Below are positions 1 through 13,528 of a DNA stretch of 64,000 nucleotides, piece after piece. Within the stretch, counting starts at the first letter, position 1, and each line of letters opens with the position of its first letter. The notes beneath the pieces were generated by a model, which worked only from the letters and a program-made list of their open reading frames with translations, ran no database searches and was not told where the DNA came from. Made by a program: the position numbers and the translations under genes. Origin of the DNA: Eopsaltria australis (taxonomy: Eukaryota > Chordata > Aves > Passeriformes > Petroicidae); contig JAVTVJ010000295.1 in NCBI GenBank assembly GCA_034509425.1, forward strand, positions 62,001 through 126,000, given 5' to 3'.

Positions 1-1770
1 TGGGAGAGATGTTGTTTTCTAAACCCTTTCTGTCTTTGATGTTCTGATGAATTTCTCTCCACATCATCCCTATATCCATTCCCACATCAGATTTTTGCTT
101 TTGTACTTTTCTTACTTGTTGAGAAGGATTCAGTTTTGAGAGTCAGAACATTTAGGTTCAGATTCAGGTGCTGTGGAAACTTCAGCTTGGCAAAGGAAAG
201 TGAATCCTACATTTGGCAAGCAATGAAAGAATGTATTATTTTTAAATATTTTATTTAAAAGTGAAAGTATTGTACATACAGAATCTTAAAAGTTCCTCTA
301 ACAAAAGTTTTGAATTTCACTTTCAGATTTTATGTTGAGTTTATGAGTTCTTTGGATCTACAAGTTCCACACACAGCTTTCACTAGCTCTGTTAAAGGGC
401 TATGTTAAAGGGAAACATAAAAAAAGACATGCAAATTTTAAGAGAATAAAGAAAGCAGAAGAAAATCCTAATACATAGTTTTTCATACATTACTATTACT
501 CAGACATGTAGTTTTAATTTTATTATTTTTGTCAGTTATAGTATTTTCAACCTTTGGATAATAAAGTTTTATATTGTTCATGTACAGTATTTTTCAGGGT
601 TGGGTGTGGGGATTTGGGGGGAATGCAAAGAAGAAAATGAAATGTAAAATGTAGAAAGAGCAATTGTGCTAGTGGAATGCAAATTAGCGCTTTGGATGAG
701 GATATGAACCTCATAACTTTTCTGAATATAAGTGCAAACCCCAGGGTAGTAATACTTCAGTATTTCAAAAGTTGAGCAGATATACAACAACAAAACCAAG
801 CTTTTGAAATTGAAACACTTGCCTGGTTTTCATTTGTTGTTCCCATATAAACACAGACTATAAACTGCTTCCCAGTGGTACCATTTTTACCACAAGGCAT
901 GAACAGTATAATTTGGGAGCATGAAATGTGAAACAGGCTATTTTTATAAATGAAACAATTAGCTAAAACCATATTTAATTCAAAATAAGAGTTCCTTTTT
1001 CCTTTTCTGTAGTCATATGCCCCAAAATGAACTTTTTTTTTTTTTATATTAGAAACCAAGACTTACCTCTAACTCACTTGGACAGGTTAGATTTTTGTTT
1101 GAAGGAATAAAGTTAAAATTACAGGCCCTATCCCAGGCCTGTAATAGACTACTCAAGCTTGTTTTCAAGATCATAAACAATATTGAAAGGGAGCATATCC
1201 TTGGGCTCATCTCTACTCTCATTATACTGACCAAGGATGCTTTTTAAAAGCCTCTTTATTACTGTAAGTATATTTCTGTCCAGTGCCTGCTCTAAAATTA
1301 GAACTCAAACTGTGCTATGTCCAACTCTTAATGTTTCCCAGGAACCTATTAAATATTTTTGACCTACATAACACCTAACTGGGAAGCATGAAGCAATGCA
1401 GAGCTTAACTTGAAAGAACTACTTGTAATTGTTAATGAGAAACAAAAATGTGGAAATAAGAAGGAGAAATGGAGCAAATCTGTAGCTCTGGTTTCGATTG
1501 CCCGGATAGTAATGGAGACATGTTATATCTAAGAGACCATATGTGGCTCCAGGATGAAAAGTTAGTGTTTAGAGTTCAGTAAAGTTTCCTCAGAAGACTT
1601 ATTTTGACAATAGGAAGCAAAGAAGAGAGACAGAGGTACGTTGTTTCAGCCTTGGATCTGATATTTAAGAACTATACCCAGGGAAGGGCCGGGGGACTTC
1701 TGCTGCAGTGAAACACCTGATCCGAAAAAATAAACCTTGACTATCTCTGGCATATTTTCAAAAGAGGAGG
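1..1770. other. AT-rich intergenic or intronic sequence, no gene seen
   Basis: No domain, splice-flanked open frame or recognised repeat was seen. The only simple sequence is a run of 13 T at about 1033-1045. Open frames here are under about 105 codons and overlap on the minus strand without resembling any known protein. Confidence 0.6.
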
Positions 1771-2040
1771 ATGATGATGTGGCAGAGTGTATGCTCATCA
1801 AGTTTTCTGCTGACAGATAACTGAGAGGAGAGGCTGATACACCAGAAGGTTGTGCTGCCATCCAGTGGGACTTTGAGAGGCTGAAGAAATGAACTGACAT
1901 GAACCTCATGCAACACTAGGAAGTGCAAAGTTCTGCACCTGGAAAGGAACAATTCCAGGCATCAGCACTGGCTGGGAGACACCCAGCTCCAAAGCAGCTT
2001 GGCAGAAAAGGACCTGGGAGTCATTCCAGTGGTCACTAAG
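1771..2040 (+). mobile_element. CR1 LINE fragment, 3' part of the reverse transcriptase ORF
   Basis: The plus strand reads as a decayed piece of the avian CR1 ORF2 just after the reverse-transcriptase active site. It covers the stretch that in CR1 begins near the FADD-like motif and runs through the lysine-rich KFNKGKCKVLHL-like segment to the AEKDLGV-like segment. Recognisable DNA anchors are gctgatacaccagaaggttg near 1835, gtgcaaagttctgcacctgg near 1923 and gcagaaaaggacctgggagt near 2002. Frameshifts and stops interrupt the frame, so it cannot encode a working enzyme. Both ends are truncated and no 3' terminal octamers are attached, so it is an internal fragment. Family assignment is confident; the exact ends are by eye. 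Confidence 0.88.
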
Positions 2041-4989
2041 GCAGCAGTGCCATTTTCCTGATTCCATCATAGTTCCTTCTGATTGCTTAGCTAAATATCC
2101 ATTAAGGTAAGAAGAGATGGAGGAAGGGAGAAGGATTGAATCCATACTTTCGTTGTTAGTGAGTTCAACTGACAGATGGGTATTGTCAGTTGCTCCTAGT
2201 TGCCCCAATAAATATTTGTGCAAAATGAAGATCCTCCAAAAGGAGAGTTAAAGATCCAGCCTGTTGCTCACATTCATCTGAGAGCAGCATCTATTAGTAT
2301 GCTCACAGTTGTTGGTTTTGAGTGTTTTTCTGTAGTTTGTATTTGCTTTAGGCTTCTTAGGTTATGCTGAAATGGATTGTCTTCCTGGAGAGGTCTAATC
2401 TTTGGCAAAACAATGTCAGAGCAGCCAATCTTGGCAGAATTCTTTGAAATGTTGCCTGGTCATTAGACACCCAGCAGTTTTGGAATGATAAATGTGAATG
2501 CAGCTTTGTATTTAAAAACTGGTGGAAATGTATGTCTTCCTGGGAATTCTGAGAAGTCAGTAGGACTTTCATGGTGAACTTACATAAATGTTAACATGAC
2601 TAATAGATCGTGTAAAAATTGAGTTGGGGAAGAAGTTTTTTGCTGTTTAAAATAGTGTTTTATGGTGAAAAAACAGATGGGCAGCAAAGCACAGGTCACT
2701 GCAGGACGTTAATGAAGCATGGAAGGGTAAAAAGTTCTCCTTCAGCCACAGCCATGCAACTGGCTTGGCAGCACACAGTGGTGTTGTATTTAAATATGAC
2801 TGGTTTAGTCCTTTCTCCAAAGAATTCTCTGAGCACATATCTGGAGTCAGAGTAAATATATGGAATATTCTTAAAGAAAATGTGCAGTTCAGCAGTGTTG
2901 AGGATTCTGTACTCAAGTGATAGGATATGTGCATCATCTACGCCACTAAATAACAGAAAAAAATATCTGGAGAATTCTGGTTTATCAACAGCTTTTAATG
3001 CCTGATATCCTATGCACTACATAGCAATGCTATCATTCTATTATAATGTGCATTGTAGTTTTTTGTTAAAAATTATATTATTGAGTACAACCATCATCTG
3101 CTTTTATAACTATTCCTCCTTACAGAGAAATTAATAACATTGTTTAAAGACATATCATACAATTTTCTTTCTCTTTCTGTCAATTTTATTATCTCAATTA
3201 ACTAATACTATTCCCAGAGCTAAAGATGCTAACACAGAAAGAGAGATGTCTTGGCATGACAGGAGATTACAGATTGATTCTTTTACTGCTACTAAATAAA
3301 TAAAAGCAGGAGTTGGAAATGAGATGACTATGCTGTCACTCCTTTAGCTTAGTAGGCTTGGTTATAAGCATATTTACTAGTTCTCTGAACAAGCATCTCC
3401 AATCAAAAGTCAGATCTTCTGTTCATTCATTTCTACTCACACACTCACTACACAGTTTGAACTGAACAGCAAATAGTGTCACCTGCATGCACCTGAAAAA
3501 GTCTTGACATTCAAAACCCACAAGTTCATATTTTTCCACTGGTAGTTACAACACAGGTCCACGAACTGACTTTGCATGAATTTATGAGAAGCAAAAAATG
3601 AAGGGACACAGATGGCCACAGAAAGCCTAAATTATCTGACTCCTAGTCCTTCTTTACTTCCACTGGCACTAACTGCATGTACTTCAGCTCGTTTGGAGGG
3701 AGCACTGTTGAAATCAGAGCTATTTTTCTGAACTGACAGTTAAAAATCACCGTAAAGCAAATTAGCTCTCCATGTTTTCATCAATGGAAAATCTTATATT
3801 TTTACCACGTTGCTTGAGGTTTCTACACAGAAGTCTCTGCTTTAGTCCCCATCCCTTCCTCTTCCTCCCTCCTCCTGTATTACCTGTTCCCTTTCTGGAA
3901 AAACTTGTATTGGAGGAACAATAGTAAGTCACACAAAACTCACTATTTTAGGCTCCTTTCTTTCCTTTTCACTGATACCTGACTTGGAGCTGCATGGTGT
4001 GTGATGGTAAGCAAATACTATATTAAAGTAAAATTTACAGGTAATAAACAAAAACTGTATGGTGAATGTTCTTGAAGAAAACAGGAGTAAGTCTTCAAGG
4101 CTTTTAATCTAACAACTTTATGGAAAAGCAACAACTGTTTGCAAGACTGTATTCACAAACTGAGAAATGCATGAGATTGTCAACAGACTCTACCACATAA
4201 AGTCCCTAGCACTGGGTTCTTGTTTGTATTTACTGCTCATGGTAGACTGATGATTTTTTTGGAAATCAAAATCACCTATATATCTATAAAATATAGAGAT
4301 AGAGAAGGTGTTTTTTCCTTAATAAATATGTTACAATTCCAGAGGGAAATGCAATCTGGAGAAAGTAGATTAGTTGACCTGTTCATCTAACTACATGCAT
4401 TTTCTGTACACAGTGAGAAGATGCCCTATTAGTGCTAAGTGTACTCATAAATTTGTAAAGTAGACACTTCTTTGTCCTTTGAATGAGGCAAATATCCTCA
4501 ACCTATCTACTTACTATTAATCAGTGCTTGCATTAGATCAGTAACCTACATTACTTTTTTCTTGAAAAGAAGCTTTCTTAGTCTGAAAAAGGACCCTCTT
4601 TCAAATCCTGCAAACTGTCTAAACACATCCTTTAAGTGTACACTTTTAAAAATACAATAGAAACAAACATTAGGCAGTGAATGAAATTAATATTAGTCAC
4701 TTGTTTGGCAGTGTTCTTGTTTTTCACCTTTCATACATCCTTTTTAATTTTAATAAGCTCTGGTTTCTAAAATCACTTGTGTATTACTCTGAAAACTTAT
4801 AACTTACGAAACACAGAAAGTCACCTAGACTTTGGACTGTGATAATACATTCACCAAGTAATTCAAATGAGGGAAAATTTATTTTTTTTAATGTTTCTTC
4901 TGTCAAACAAAAGTGCTAGCTTTTGAAGGACACAGAAAATCTTGACCATAATGGAGGCACCTTAACCACACCCTCCATATTCTGTGCAA
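2041..4989. other. Unique AT-rich sequence, no gene seen
   Basis: Nothing with a recognisable protein or RNA signature was seen. There is a pyrimidine-rich tract near 3846-3880 and a T run near 4880-4890. Overlapping open frames at 2619-2855 (+) and 2647-2937 (-) shadow one another and neither has a known domain. Confidence 0.6.
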
Positions 4990-5800
4990 GAATCACAGCA
5001 TCACAGGAACATTGCGGTTGGTGAACAACTCCAAGATTATCAAGTAAAGCCTTTGACTGATCAACTGGTCAATTAGGTCATGGCATTAAGTGCCACATTC
5101 AGTTTCTTGAACATCTCCAGGGATGGTGATTACACAACCTCCTGGGGCAGTCCATTCCAATTCTTAGCAACCCTTTTAATGAAGAAATTGTTCCTGATGT
5201 TTAATCTGAACCTCCCCTGGCAAAGATTAAAGCTATATCTTCTCACTCTGTCAGTTGTCACCTGGGAGAAGATCCTGACCCCCACCTGGCTACAACTGCC
5301 TTTCAGAAATTTGTAAAAAACAATGAGGCTCCCCCTGAGCCTCCTTTTCTCCAGGATAAACACCCCAGCTCCCTCAGCCTCTCCTCAGCAGACTTGTGCT
5401 CTAGATCCTTCACCAGCTCCACTGTCCTTCTCTGGACATGCTACAGCATCTCAATGTCTTTGTTGTAGTGAGGGGCCCAGAACTGAACATAGGATTTCAG
5501 GTGTGGCCTCACCACACCTCAGCAGATCAACTCTGCCACCCAATGAAGTGTTATCTGCAAACTGACTGAAGGGCCACTTGATCCCCTCGTACAGAACAGG
5601 AAGTCTCAGCAGTGAGCCCTGGTGAACCCCACTGGTGACCAGCTGACAGTTGGATGTGGCACCATTCACCACCACTCTCTGGGCCCAGCCATCCAGAGAG
5701 TTTTTAACCCAGCCAAGAGCACACATGTCCAAGGTGTGGGCTGCCAACTTTTCCAGTAGAGTGCTATGGGAGACAGTGACTGAGGGTGTTCTGAAGTCCT
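4990..5800 (-). mobile_element. CR1 LINE, 3' half, internally deleted
   Basis: The minus strand carries a CR1 copy running from the reverse-transcriptase core to the 3' terminus. On the minus strand it begins near 5800 with a decayed segment before the VSHS-like motif, continues through a LGWVKNSLDGWAQRVVVNG segment (about 5670-5730), then the SGV-QGS motif and an FADN segment that stands for the catalytic-site FADD. It then jumps to the C-terminal part, whose anchors are LEKRRLRGSLI (about 5325-5363) and RFRLNIRNNFF (about 5175-5220). The residues expected between these blocks are missing, so a deletion of a few hundred bases lies near 5540. The left end shows the CR1 3' terminal repeat (gaatcacagcatcaca at 4990-5005), so the 3' end is intact. 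Stops and frameshifts make it a dead copy. Confidence 0.92.
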
Positions 5801-8399
5801 TTGATACTGAACCATCACAGTATGTTTCTAAGAAGTTGTATCAAGTGACTTTTCCTGCCTTGAGTATGGGCTCCTTGGAGAGTCTACCAGATAGTATTGC
5901 AGGGATCACAACATGGACAAAAACTGTGTCTAAAGTAAGGTCTGGTTCAGCTGCCTTGCTCTATGACTGAGTCAACAGGGATAGTTTAATCCAAATTTGC
6001 ACTTGAGAATCTGAACTCGATGTTCAGTCATGCATGAAAATCTCTAGATTGCTTACATTTTTCTTTACAAAACTTCCATCAGGTCCTCTAAACTTCCCAG
6101 TATTTCCAGATGTCTGCAGGTACTCTACAGTTGTCCAGCTTACAGATATGGATGTAAGACTGTGAAAGTTAGTTTCTGTAGGGACAGTTGGCATCTGTAG
6201 GTCACTTGAATATAACGTGTAATAAACCAGACTATTGGTCTGTCTTGTGGTTACCAGCCAGATGCAGATTTTGGGTAGCTGCTGTTCTCAGTTCTCAGCA
6301 ATACAGAAAATCTTTAAATAGCCATGTGAAGGACCCTATAAAATGCTGTTTCTCCCAGACTTCCAGTTGTCTTATCACTGGCAAATAATTGGAAAGTGTA
6401 TGTCTGAAAAGTTAAGTAACCTCTGGTGTCATCCAAAAATTGGGGGATAAAATGCCTGTCCTGAACTCAATGATACATTTAGGTACTGGATCTAGATCTG
6501 ATAAATAAGGACTTTCTTCGTTATAAAATCAATGCATCTTTCACTGGCACTGACTTAGCTCTTTTAAGTTAGACAATTTTTTTTGTTTTCTATTCTGGGC
6601 CACTTAAAATGCAATCTTTACAGTTTTCAAAGTGCCAGAGACAGCTTTTCAAAAAAGATCTTGTTTTAGTTTTGACAGATAGGTTGACTGAATTACTCTG
6701 TCAGGTTCAGCTTTGAGGTCTGGCCAAATCCTGAAGTCTCTAAGAAAATCACTCACAGTTCTACCTGGGACGAAGTTAATTAGTTGGCACTGGTTACATG
6801 CTGTAGAAAGTGGAACTCTGAGAAGTCTTTAATAAGGAAGCCCCACCTTGTAACACCTAGTTAAAACATCATCTAAATAGGCCATTCAGCAGCGTTTCCT
6901 CTCACTGGAGCATGAGTGATGACTGTTTTCATACTTGATATTATTTTTCCTGTATGTATTATTAATCCAAATTACAAAGGTTATTGGGTTACCTAAAATT
7001 TAATATGACTTCACCTGATTCTTTGAACTGCCTGTTTCACAATGTGTTAATGTAAATTCTATATGCAATCTCAAGAGATTTTTCTGAATGAAATTACTTT
7101 TAATAAACAACCAGTTAAAGAAACAACCAACAAAAACAAACACAAAGCAAACAGTGAAGCTCATCTACTTCCCAAGATAGTCCCAGTCATAGTACAGATG
7201 TGGCCCTCTGCAATGCAGGATTGGTTTTTAGCAGAGGCCATAGAAGCAGATGAAAGTTAGGCCTATGTCTGACATCATACATAAGTGTTGCAGCCATAGA
7301 GGAGCATCTCCATCATCAGGGTCACGTAATGTGTCTTTCTTTAGCTGACATCTTCCGTTCTTCTCTTATTCTACAGCATGACTCCATGAAATAACTACTA
7401 CAGTGTTGATTCTAAGTAAAACCTAAGTGTCTGTTCTTATCCCTCTATGCTTTTTCCTAGAGAACTAGTCAGAAAATAGCCAGAAAATTACCTCTAGAGA
7501 ATGACTGAAGAATGTCCCACTAAATTATTTCCCACTGTGGCATAGAGCCAGGGAGGCATGCATGGAAAGGGTCAAATTAAGGGTAGATTTGAGATGTCCT
7601 ACCTGATTGCTGCAGTCAGTGTAATTTAGATCAGCTAGTTCATTATCTTCTCAGCTAAAACCGGAAAAGGTGGCTTTGAATCCCTTCCCTTTCATGGTCC
7701 CCTTCACATCTGCACTAATCACCATTCTGGGAAGTATCTAAAGGCTGGCAGATGTGGCACTTGATGACATGGTGCCATGACATGACTTGATGACACTGAG
7801 ACTTTGCATATGATAACTTCACATAGTTTCAGTTTTCTACATAGACTGAAAATTCTATAGCAGGAAACTCTTTGAATCAAGAATGAAAAGAAGAGTTAAT
7901 TATTGGAATAATTGACTCAATCACCAACTCTAAACTGTTAAAAAATATTTGTTTTTCAGGGTAAAAAGTGTATTCGAACGAATGTTTTCTGGTCCAGCGT
8001 GTTTCTGGTTTGCTAAGAAAAAAAAAAATAAAAAAAGAAGAAGAAGAAGAAAACCCCAGAACTCATTTGCTGCTGTGCTTTGGACACTTACCCTTACAGA
8101 GAGATGCCAAAAATTATTCTGATGCTGTTTTTTTCCCCCTAAAGAAAAATATGGCAGTAGTACATTTACAGAAATGTCACCATTTCGTTGTTGCTCTTTG
8201 AACAGACCTTCTGGTCATGCTTTCCTGCTTTCTCCTTTGTTCTGCAGAGCCTTCAAAGCAGCATTGTGCTTAAACTTTAAATGATATTTCAACTTACTGC
8301 AAAACCCCAAGGCATGGGCACATTTCCAAGGGATTTAGGACTTCTCCCACTTTAAAAAGAGAGAGGAAAGAGTGTGCAAGAGACGTGAGGGGGAGGGGA
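5801..8399. other. Unique sequence, no gene seen
   Basis: No recognised repeat or coding signature. An A/C-rich patch lies at about 7110-7155 and an A-rich run grading into AAG repeats at about 8019-8053. Both are low-complexity sequence, and the open frame at 7968-8201 runs through the latter. Confidence 0.55.
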
Positions 8400-8600
8400 A
8401 CAACATATAATTAATTCCACACCTGCACAGCTGAAAGGTGTTTTATTATTAGAGGTTTCTGGAGTTTTTCAGGTCTGGAGATTATAATGTAGCAATTAAA
8501 GCAAGCTTGTAGTAGAACTCATTATCTTAGCAGATCTCTATCATCTGTAATTGACAGAGAATGTTTAATCTGAGACATTTAGTAAAATAATGTCTGGACC
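8400..8600. promoter_or_regulatory. Possible regulatory patch with clustered E-boxes (tentative)
   Basis: Within about 130 bases there are three CANNTG E-boxes: CACCTG at 8420-8425, CAGCTG at 8428-8433 and CATCTG at 8542-8547, next to homeodomain-type TAATTA cores near 8408-8415. Such spacing is seen in developmental enhancers, but E-boxes are frequent by chance. The call rests on motif look only and has no conservation data behind it. Confidence 0.15.
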
Positions 8601-10499
8601 GGTTACACTAAAGAGAAGGGAAAGAAACCATGGTTCAGGTCCTATTACATTTTGAAAGATGAAATAAGCAATAATTCTGTGGAAACTTCCATTTCCAGTG
8701 AAAAAGCATCAACACAGATGTGGTTCTTTCAGTAAGAATAAATTTGTGGATTTTATGCATAAATAAAAGGATTAACTGCCAGATTTCTTAGGTTTGGTCT
8801 CAAATAAGTAATTTGGGGTTTTATTTCATCCACTAATCACAGCTGCTTTCACTTCATATTTTGAGTTAATGATTTACAAAAAGAAAAACAGTCCTGGAAA
8901 CACTGAAGGAAGGAGGAAAGGAGAAAGATTTCCTGAAGATATATTTAAAAAGTGAATATTAGTCTTTTCAAAGCAGCACTCTAAAGTACTCCAGCTGGGG
9001 TCATTCTCTTAACAACAGTGTAGATGTTTGGGATCAGTTCTACCATGACAAGGGGAAACACATTCCTTTATGGAAAACTATGCTTTCTTTTTCCAAGAGG
9101 CGGATCCAAATGACAAAAAAATAAAGTTATCCTGTGACTACATCATATCTTACTACAGTTCCCATCTTTCATATGTTTCTCAATGATCTAGAAAGAAAAA
9201 AGTGTATTACAACAGTGTCGTTGGTGTAAATAGACCACAGAGTTAAAATTCTGCCATTAGATGCTTATAATTTAAACTACAGCCTTGGCTAGGTTAGTAT
9301 TTTTTTGCAGTTGATACTACTTGCTCTGTTCAGTGTGTGAGGGAAACTAAGGACATCAACACAGCTACTGCTGAACACTAGCTCACAGGGACTGAAGATT
9401 TTGGTCACTCTTAAATGGAGAAACAGGAAGGAGTTGTGGAATGTAAAATGGAGGAAAGTTCCTGCTGAAAAGTTAGAGATTATAAATCAGAAATACGAAC
9501 AGTGTTATTTAAAAATCTTAAAGGCAAACTATCACAGAAGTAGCAAAAGCTCTGATACTCTCTCCACTCCACATTTATTCTAACAATTCTATTGTATGAA
9601 GTTTGGTAAGCTGCCACATTAAAGGAGCAACTATTATTATCTATGGGTGATTTTCTTCTAACCATTCTTACAGTTTACCTCACAATCCCATTTTCCCAGA
9701 TTCTATTGAATATAAAAAGACCTGTGCCATATGTACGAGAACAGAAACCACTTCTTAGCTGTTAGACAGCATTAGGAGGTTGAGGATAATGTGAAATTTG
9801 TCATCTAAAATTTGGAACTGCCTGGAGTAGTTTTCTGTTTATTCACTTTCACAAATATCTTTCTCAGTGGGAGTATAATGAAACTAATTCAGAGATCATA
9901 CATTATACTTACTATCCTCAGAAAAGTATACTCTGTGCACGCTCTAGTGGAGACCTTCATTGAGAAGACCTAATTGTTTAGAAGGTGCTAAGGAAAAAAA
10001 TCTGGACCCTATCTTCCACAGATGCACTGGTATAGCATGGTGCTTTATTTTGTATGTTCCACCAAAATCAAATGACTGCAGTAACCTGAAAATTACCCTA
10101 TGTATGAAACAGACAGTGTTTTAGCCTTTTTCTTTCCATACTGTAATTTATGGACTTTGACAAATTATTAAGGAGAAAACACATACCAATCCTTTTTCAA
10201 CTCAAGACACGAAATGACCATCAAACTTATTTACATCATACTGAAAAAAATTCTGTCTTCTGTTTCTATCTTCCAGAAAAATTATGGCAGAAAATAATAG
10301 GAAACAATCTGAAAGAGGATCACAAGACCAGTAACATGTAGACTGATTCACAAAACACAGAGGGGAAAAGGATGGTTTTTTCACTATTTGAAATAGTGTG
10401 CTAAGAATACTTGCAGAACTTTAAAGGCATGTGGAATTCAGTTTTTCATAAAGTACTTGTTGTCCATTTTCAGACTGATTCCTTTGTGCTCTTGAATAA
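8601..10499. other. Unique AT-rich sequence, no gene seen
   Basis: No repeat family, RNA or exon signature was seen. Short open frames at 9401-9583 (+) and 9480-9665 (-) overlap antisense to each other and have no known domain. Confidence 0.55.
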
Positions 10500-10760
10500 C
10501 TCTGAAAACATCATTTGGATGGAGTGATGAGATTAAATTCATGGGGCAAGAGAAAGCTCATTCATGCAAGCTCCCTGCTGACCTTGGGAGCTGGTGCCAG
10601 AGCTGCTGGCTGCAGGAGGCAGGCCTGCCCCGTGCAAGCAGCCTTTGCCAGAGCAGGCTATCCCGGACACAGTCGCTTGATTCACCAGCTGTTTGAGGCC
10701 CAGATGATCTCCTTAGCCATATGAGCTTTGCCAGGATTTGCCTCATTTAGTACTCAGTAA
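10500..10760. other. Isolated GC-richer island of unknown nature
   Basis: From about 10555 to 10740 the sequence is clearly more GC-rich than its surroundings and is full of CAG/CTG-type steps (for example gctgctggctgcaggaggca at 10602-10621). Both strands are open over it (10515-10724 on +, 10558-10746 on -), which is what compositional bias produces, and neither translation resembles a known protein. It may be an old retroposed fragment, a conserved non-coding element or an unrecognised exon; no clear acceptor/donor pair was found. Confidence 0.3.
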
Positions 10761-13528
10761 TCAGTTATGATGGCTCTGTCATGTGGTGAGGGAGTGTGAA
10801 TTCAGAAGAGAGAAGAGAGTCTTATGAATATTGAATCTTTCACTGTTATCAACATTTTTCCTTCAGAAGAAAAGAATTCCTGCAGCCTATACACCTCCTT
10901 TTATGACTTTTTAGTCCATAAGTGCTGCTTACCTTGGTAGAAATCTGCAGACACAAGAGTCACCATTATAATGCAAAAAACAAATACAAACTAAATGCTC
11001 AAACTAAAAAAATGTCAATTTGGCTCTAGAGTGGATAAAAGAGTTGAGCTGTGGCAGAGGATAGTCTAAAACATCTTTGTAAATTTTTAATGGGAACACA
11101 CACTTAGATTTTTAAAAAATATTTTAGTGGGGCAAAAGAATCAAAGCCTGCATCTGCTCTGATCTTTTTGTATTCTCTTTACCATGACAAAAAGTCACAC
11201 TTCTAGTTTTTTTTGCAAAATGGCAGAAAATGACCTTTACCCTAAAACAACAGTTGCATATGATCTGAGTGAAACCAGCAATATAACTTCAGGCCCAAAT
11301 GAATACTGTTTCAGCAGTATTTTCAATTACATGAATCAGACACAGGCTGCATCTTTATAGGTAATAGCATTAAAAAGCTTAGATTTCTGAACAATTAACA
11401 ACTTATTGGACAGCATTAACAGTTTGTAGCTCCACTTTAGGCTGTTAACTTTGAAAATTACATTAAAATCTCAAGGTGATAGATTTCAATGGCATTATTA
11501 CATTAATACTGATGATGTCACATTCTGTAAGTTCCTATAGTAACACATCAGGGGGTTGTGAAGCACGATCTGACAGAAGACTGAGAAATTAATGTATACA
11601 ATAGTGCAATCTTTTAATATATTAACAACTTGATTATAAAGAGAGTTTATGAGAAGAAAATAATACGGATCTCCATCTTTTATGCAGTACTGAATGACAC
11701 AATGTAGAAACAGGAACTTCTCCTTATAAAAATAATCCAGATCTTGATGTTCTGCTTCTCTTTTAAGTAATTCATTAACTAAGGAGTGTCAATGCCTGGG
11801 CCTGATAAGCAACCACTATAACTTACAACATTAAATATAATCAGTTTTGCCTACTGAAACATTGTATTCTAAATTATAAATCCTTTCTCAGCATTGTAGC
11901 CTGGTAATTTTTCTTTTCCTGTTGTATGAGACATTGCTATTTAGCCAGTGAGAAATATTCTATGCTAGTCTTTTTCCCACCCTGGGAGCTTTGAGATGTA
12001 ACAAGAGAAAGCAACCCAGGACATTACAGACTTGTTACTGGCAACTCCTTGAGCATGGGAATACTGATATTCACAGTGCCAGTCTTTTGTTCTGAGTTCT
12101 TTTTTTTCCTAGCTTATCTGTAAATGGAAATGTTTTTACATGGTTTATGCCAAATCATTCATTATCAGAAAATAAATTACTTCACCACTGGCTAAATCCT
12201 ATAATTTCAGGATTGTGCCATTTAGTTTAATTAGGTTTTATACTGACTTCCTGTTATTTGAACTGTAAAAGGTTAGTTTGAGATATCTTTGGGTGAATTG
12301 CTTCTACACACTATTGTTTTTAAGAATTTATGCAAAGAATAGAAAAACACTGTAGCTCACAAAACTTTCTCATACTACTCCCCTCTGCAAGGAGAGGGGA
12401 AGGTGATGACACACAGTACAAATAAACACAGTCAACAGTGACAGAAAAGCGCTTTCACAAAAGCTAGCAATAGATTTAATTGCAAGAGAAATTTCACACA
12501 TTTTGCTTTCTGAAAAAAACCCAGTAGCCTTATTCTACAGCAAATTGCAAAATGATAGTGATTATTTCGTAAGTTTTCACACATATCCCTAAATTTGCAA
12601 GGAAAGAGATGGAATGTGTCTTCTAATATGAATGAAATTTGAAGTGGGGAAAGGTGAATGTCTGCAGTAGTGATGGTCTGCTCATACAGTAGTAGCTGCA
12701 AGTACAACAACAATATATTAGTTTATTTAGTCCAGAACCTTCATCCTTGTTTGTATAGTACCTGAGTGGAGCAGGATCCTGATTCTGGGAATAGCCTCTG
12801 GTTACAAAGCTAATAACAGCAGCAGACTGGATAAGTACCCAATTTTCTTGTATCTTATTACATAGGGTTGTGGAAGTTTAAAATGTACTTATGCTTTGGA
12901 GAACTTAAGACATCTAAAGTGGGATTTCTGGTGCTGTTTGCTCTCTGTCAATTGCCTTTTCACCCTGGGAATACTTGTACTTAAATGTCCCAACCAACTA
13001 GACTTGAATTTTTAAGTCCTGTGTGAGGACAGTTCAGTTCAGGGTAAGTTGACACCTACCAGGCCTGATGTAGATCCCAAAACTGGATACTCCCTGAGAT
13101 AGATTCTCTTAAGTAATCTATTTCAAGCTAATTGAAAGGAATAGGACAGAGCATAGCACAAAATGGATTTTTGGCTACCCTTTTTCGGAAGTGTACCCAC
13201 AAAAAGAAGGGAAGTTTAGATTTCTTTTTTCTTCGGTGTTGAATACACTTATATATGAAATCAGAGACCCCTGTTTACTGTGCAGCCTGCATAAACACTT
13301 GTATTCCATAAATCTTACATATTCTTTATGGCAGGTGTTTTAGTTGGTTTACATTGTTTATGATGAGTAAATGTATGGAGAAATAGAAATATTCCACAAA
13401 TGCCCAAATACAGCAGTGCTGGATTCGAAGAGAAAAAGACTTATGGGTTTTAATAAGCTGGGAGGCAATTTGCTAAGTGTATGGATTTTTTTAAGTGTTT
13501 GGATTTTAGCAATCCCCCCTTCTGCCAA
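10761..13528. other. Unique AT-rich sequence, no gene seen
   Basis: No recognised repeat, exon or RNA. The minus-strand open frame at 12432-12713 (93 codons) has no domain, and its cysteine- and leucine-rich translation is typical of chance frames in AT-rich DNA. Confidence 0.55.

Noticed and set aside
5451..5747. Minus-strand 98-codon frame that looks like a conserved protein
   Set aside because: It is CR1 LINE reverse-transcriptase sequence in a dead, internally deleted copy and not a host gene.
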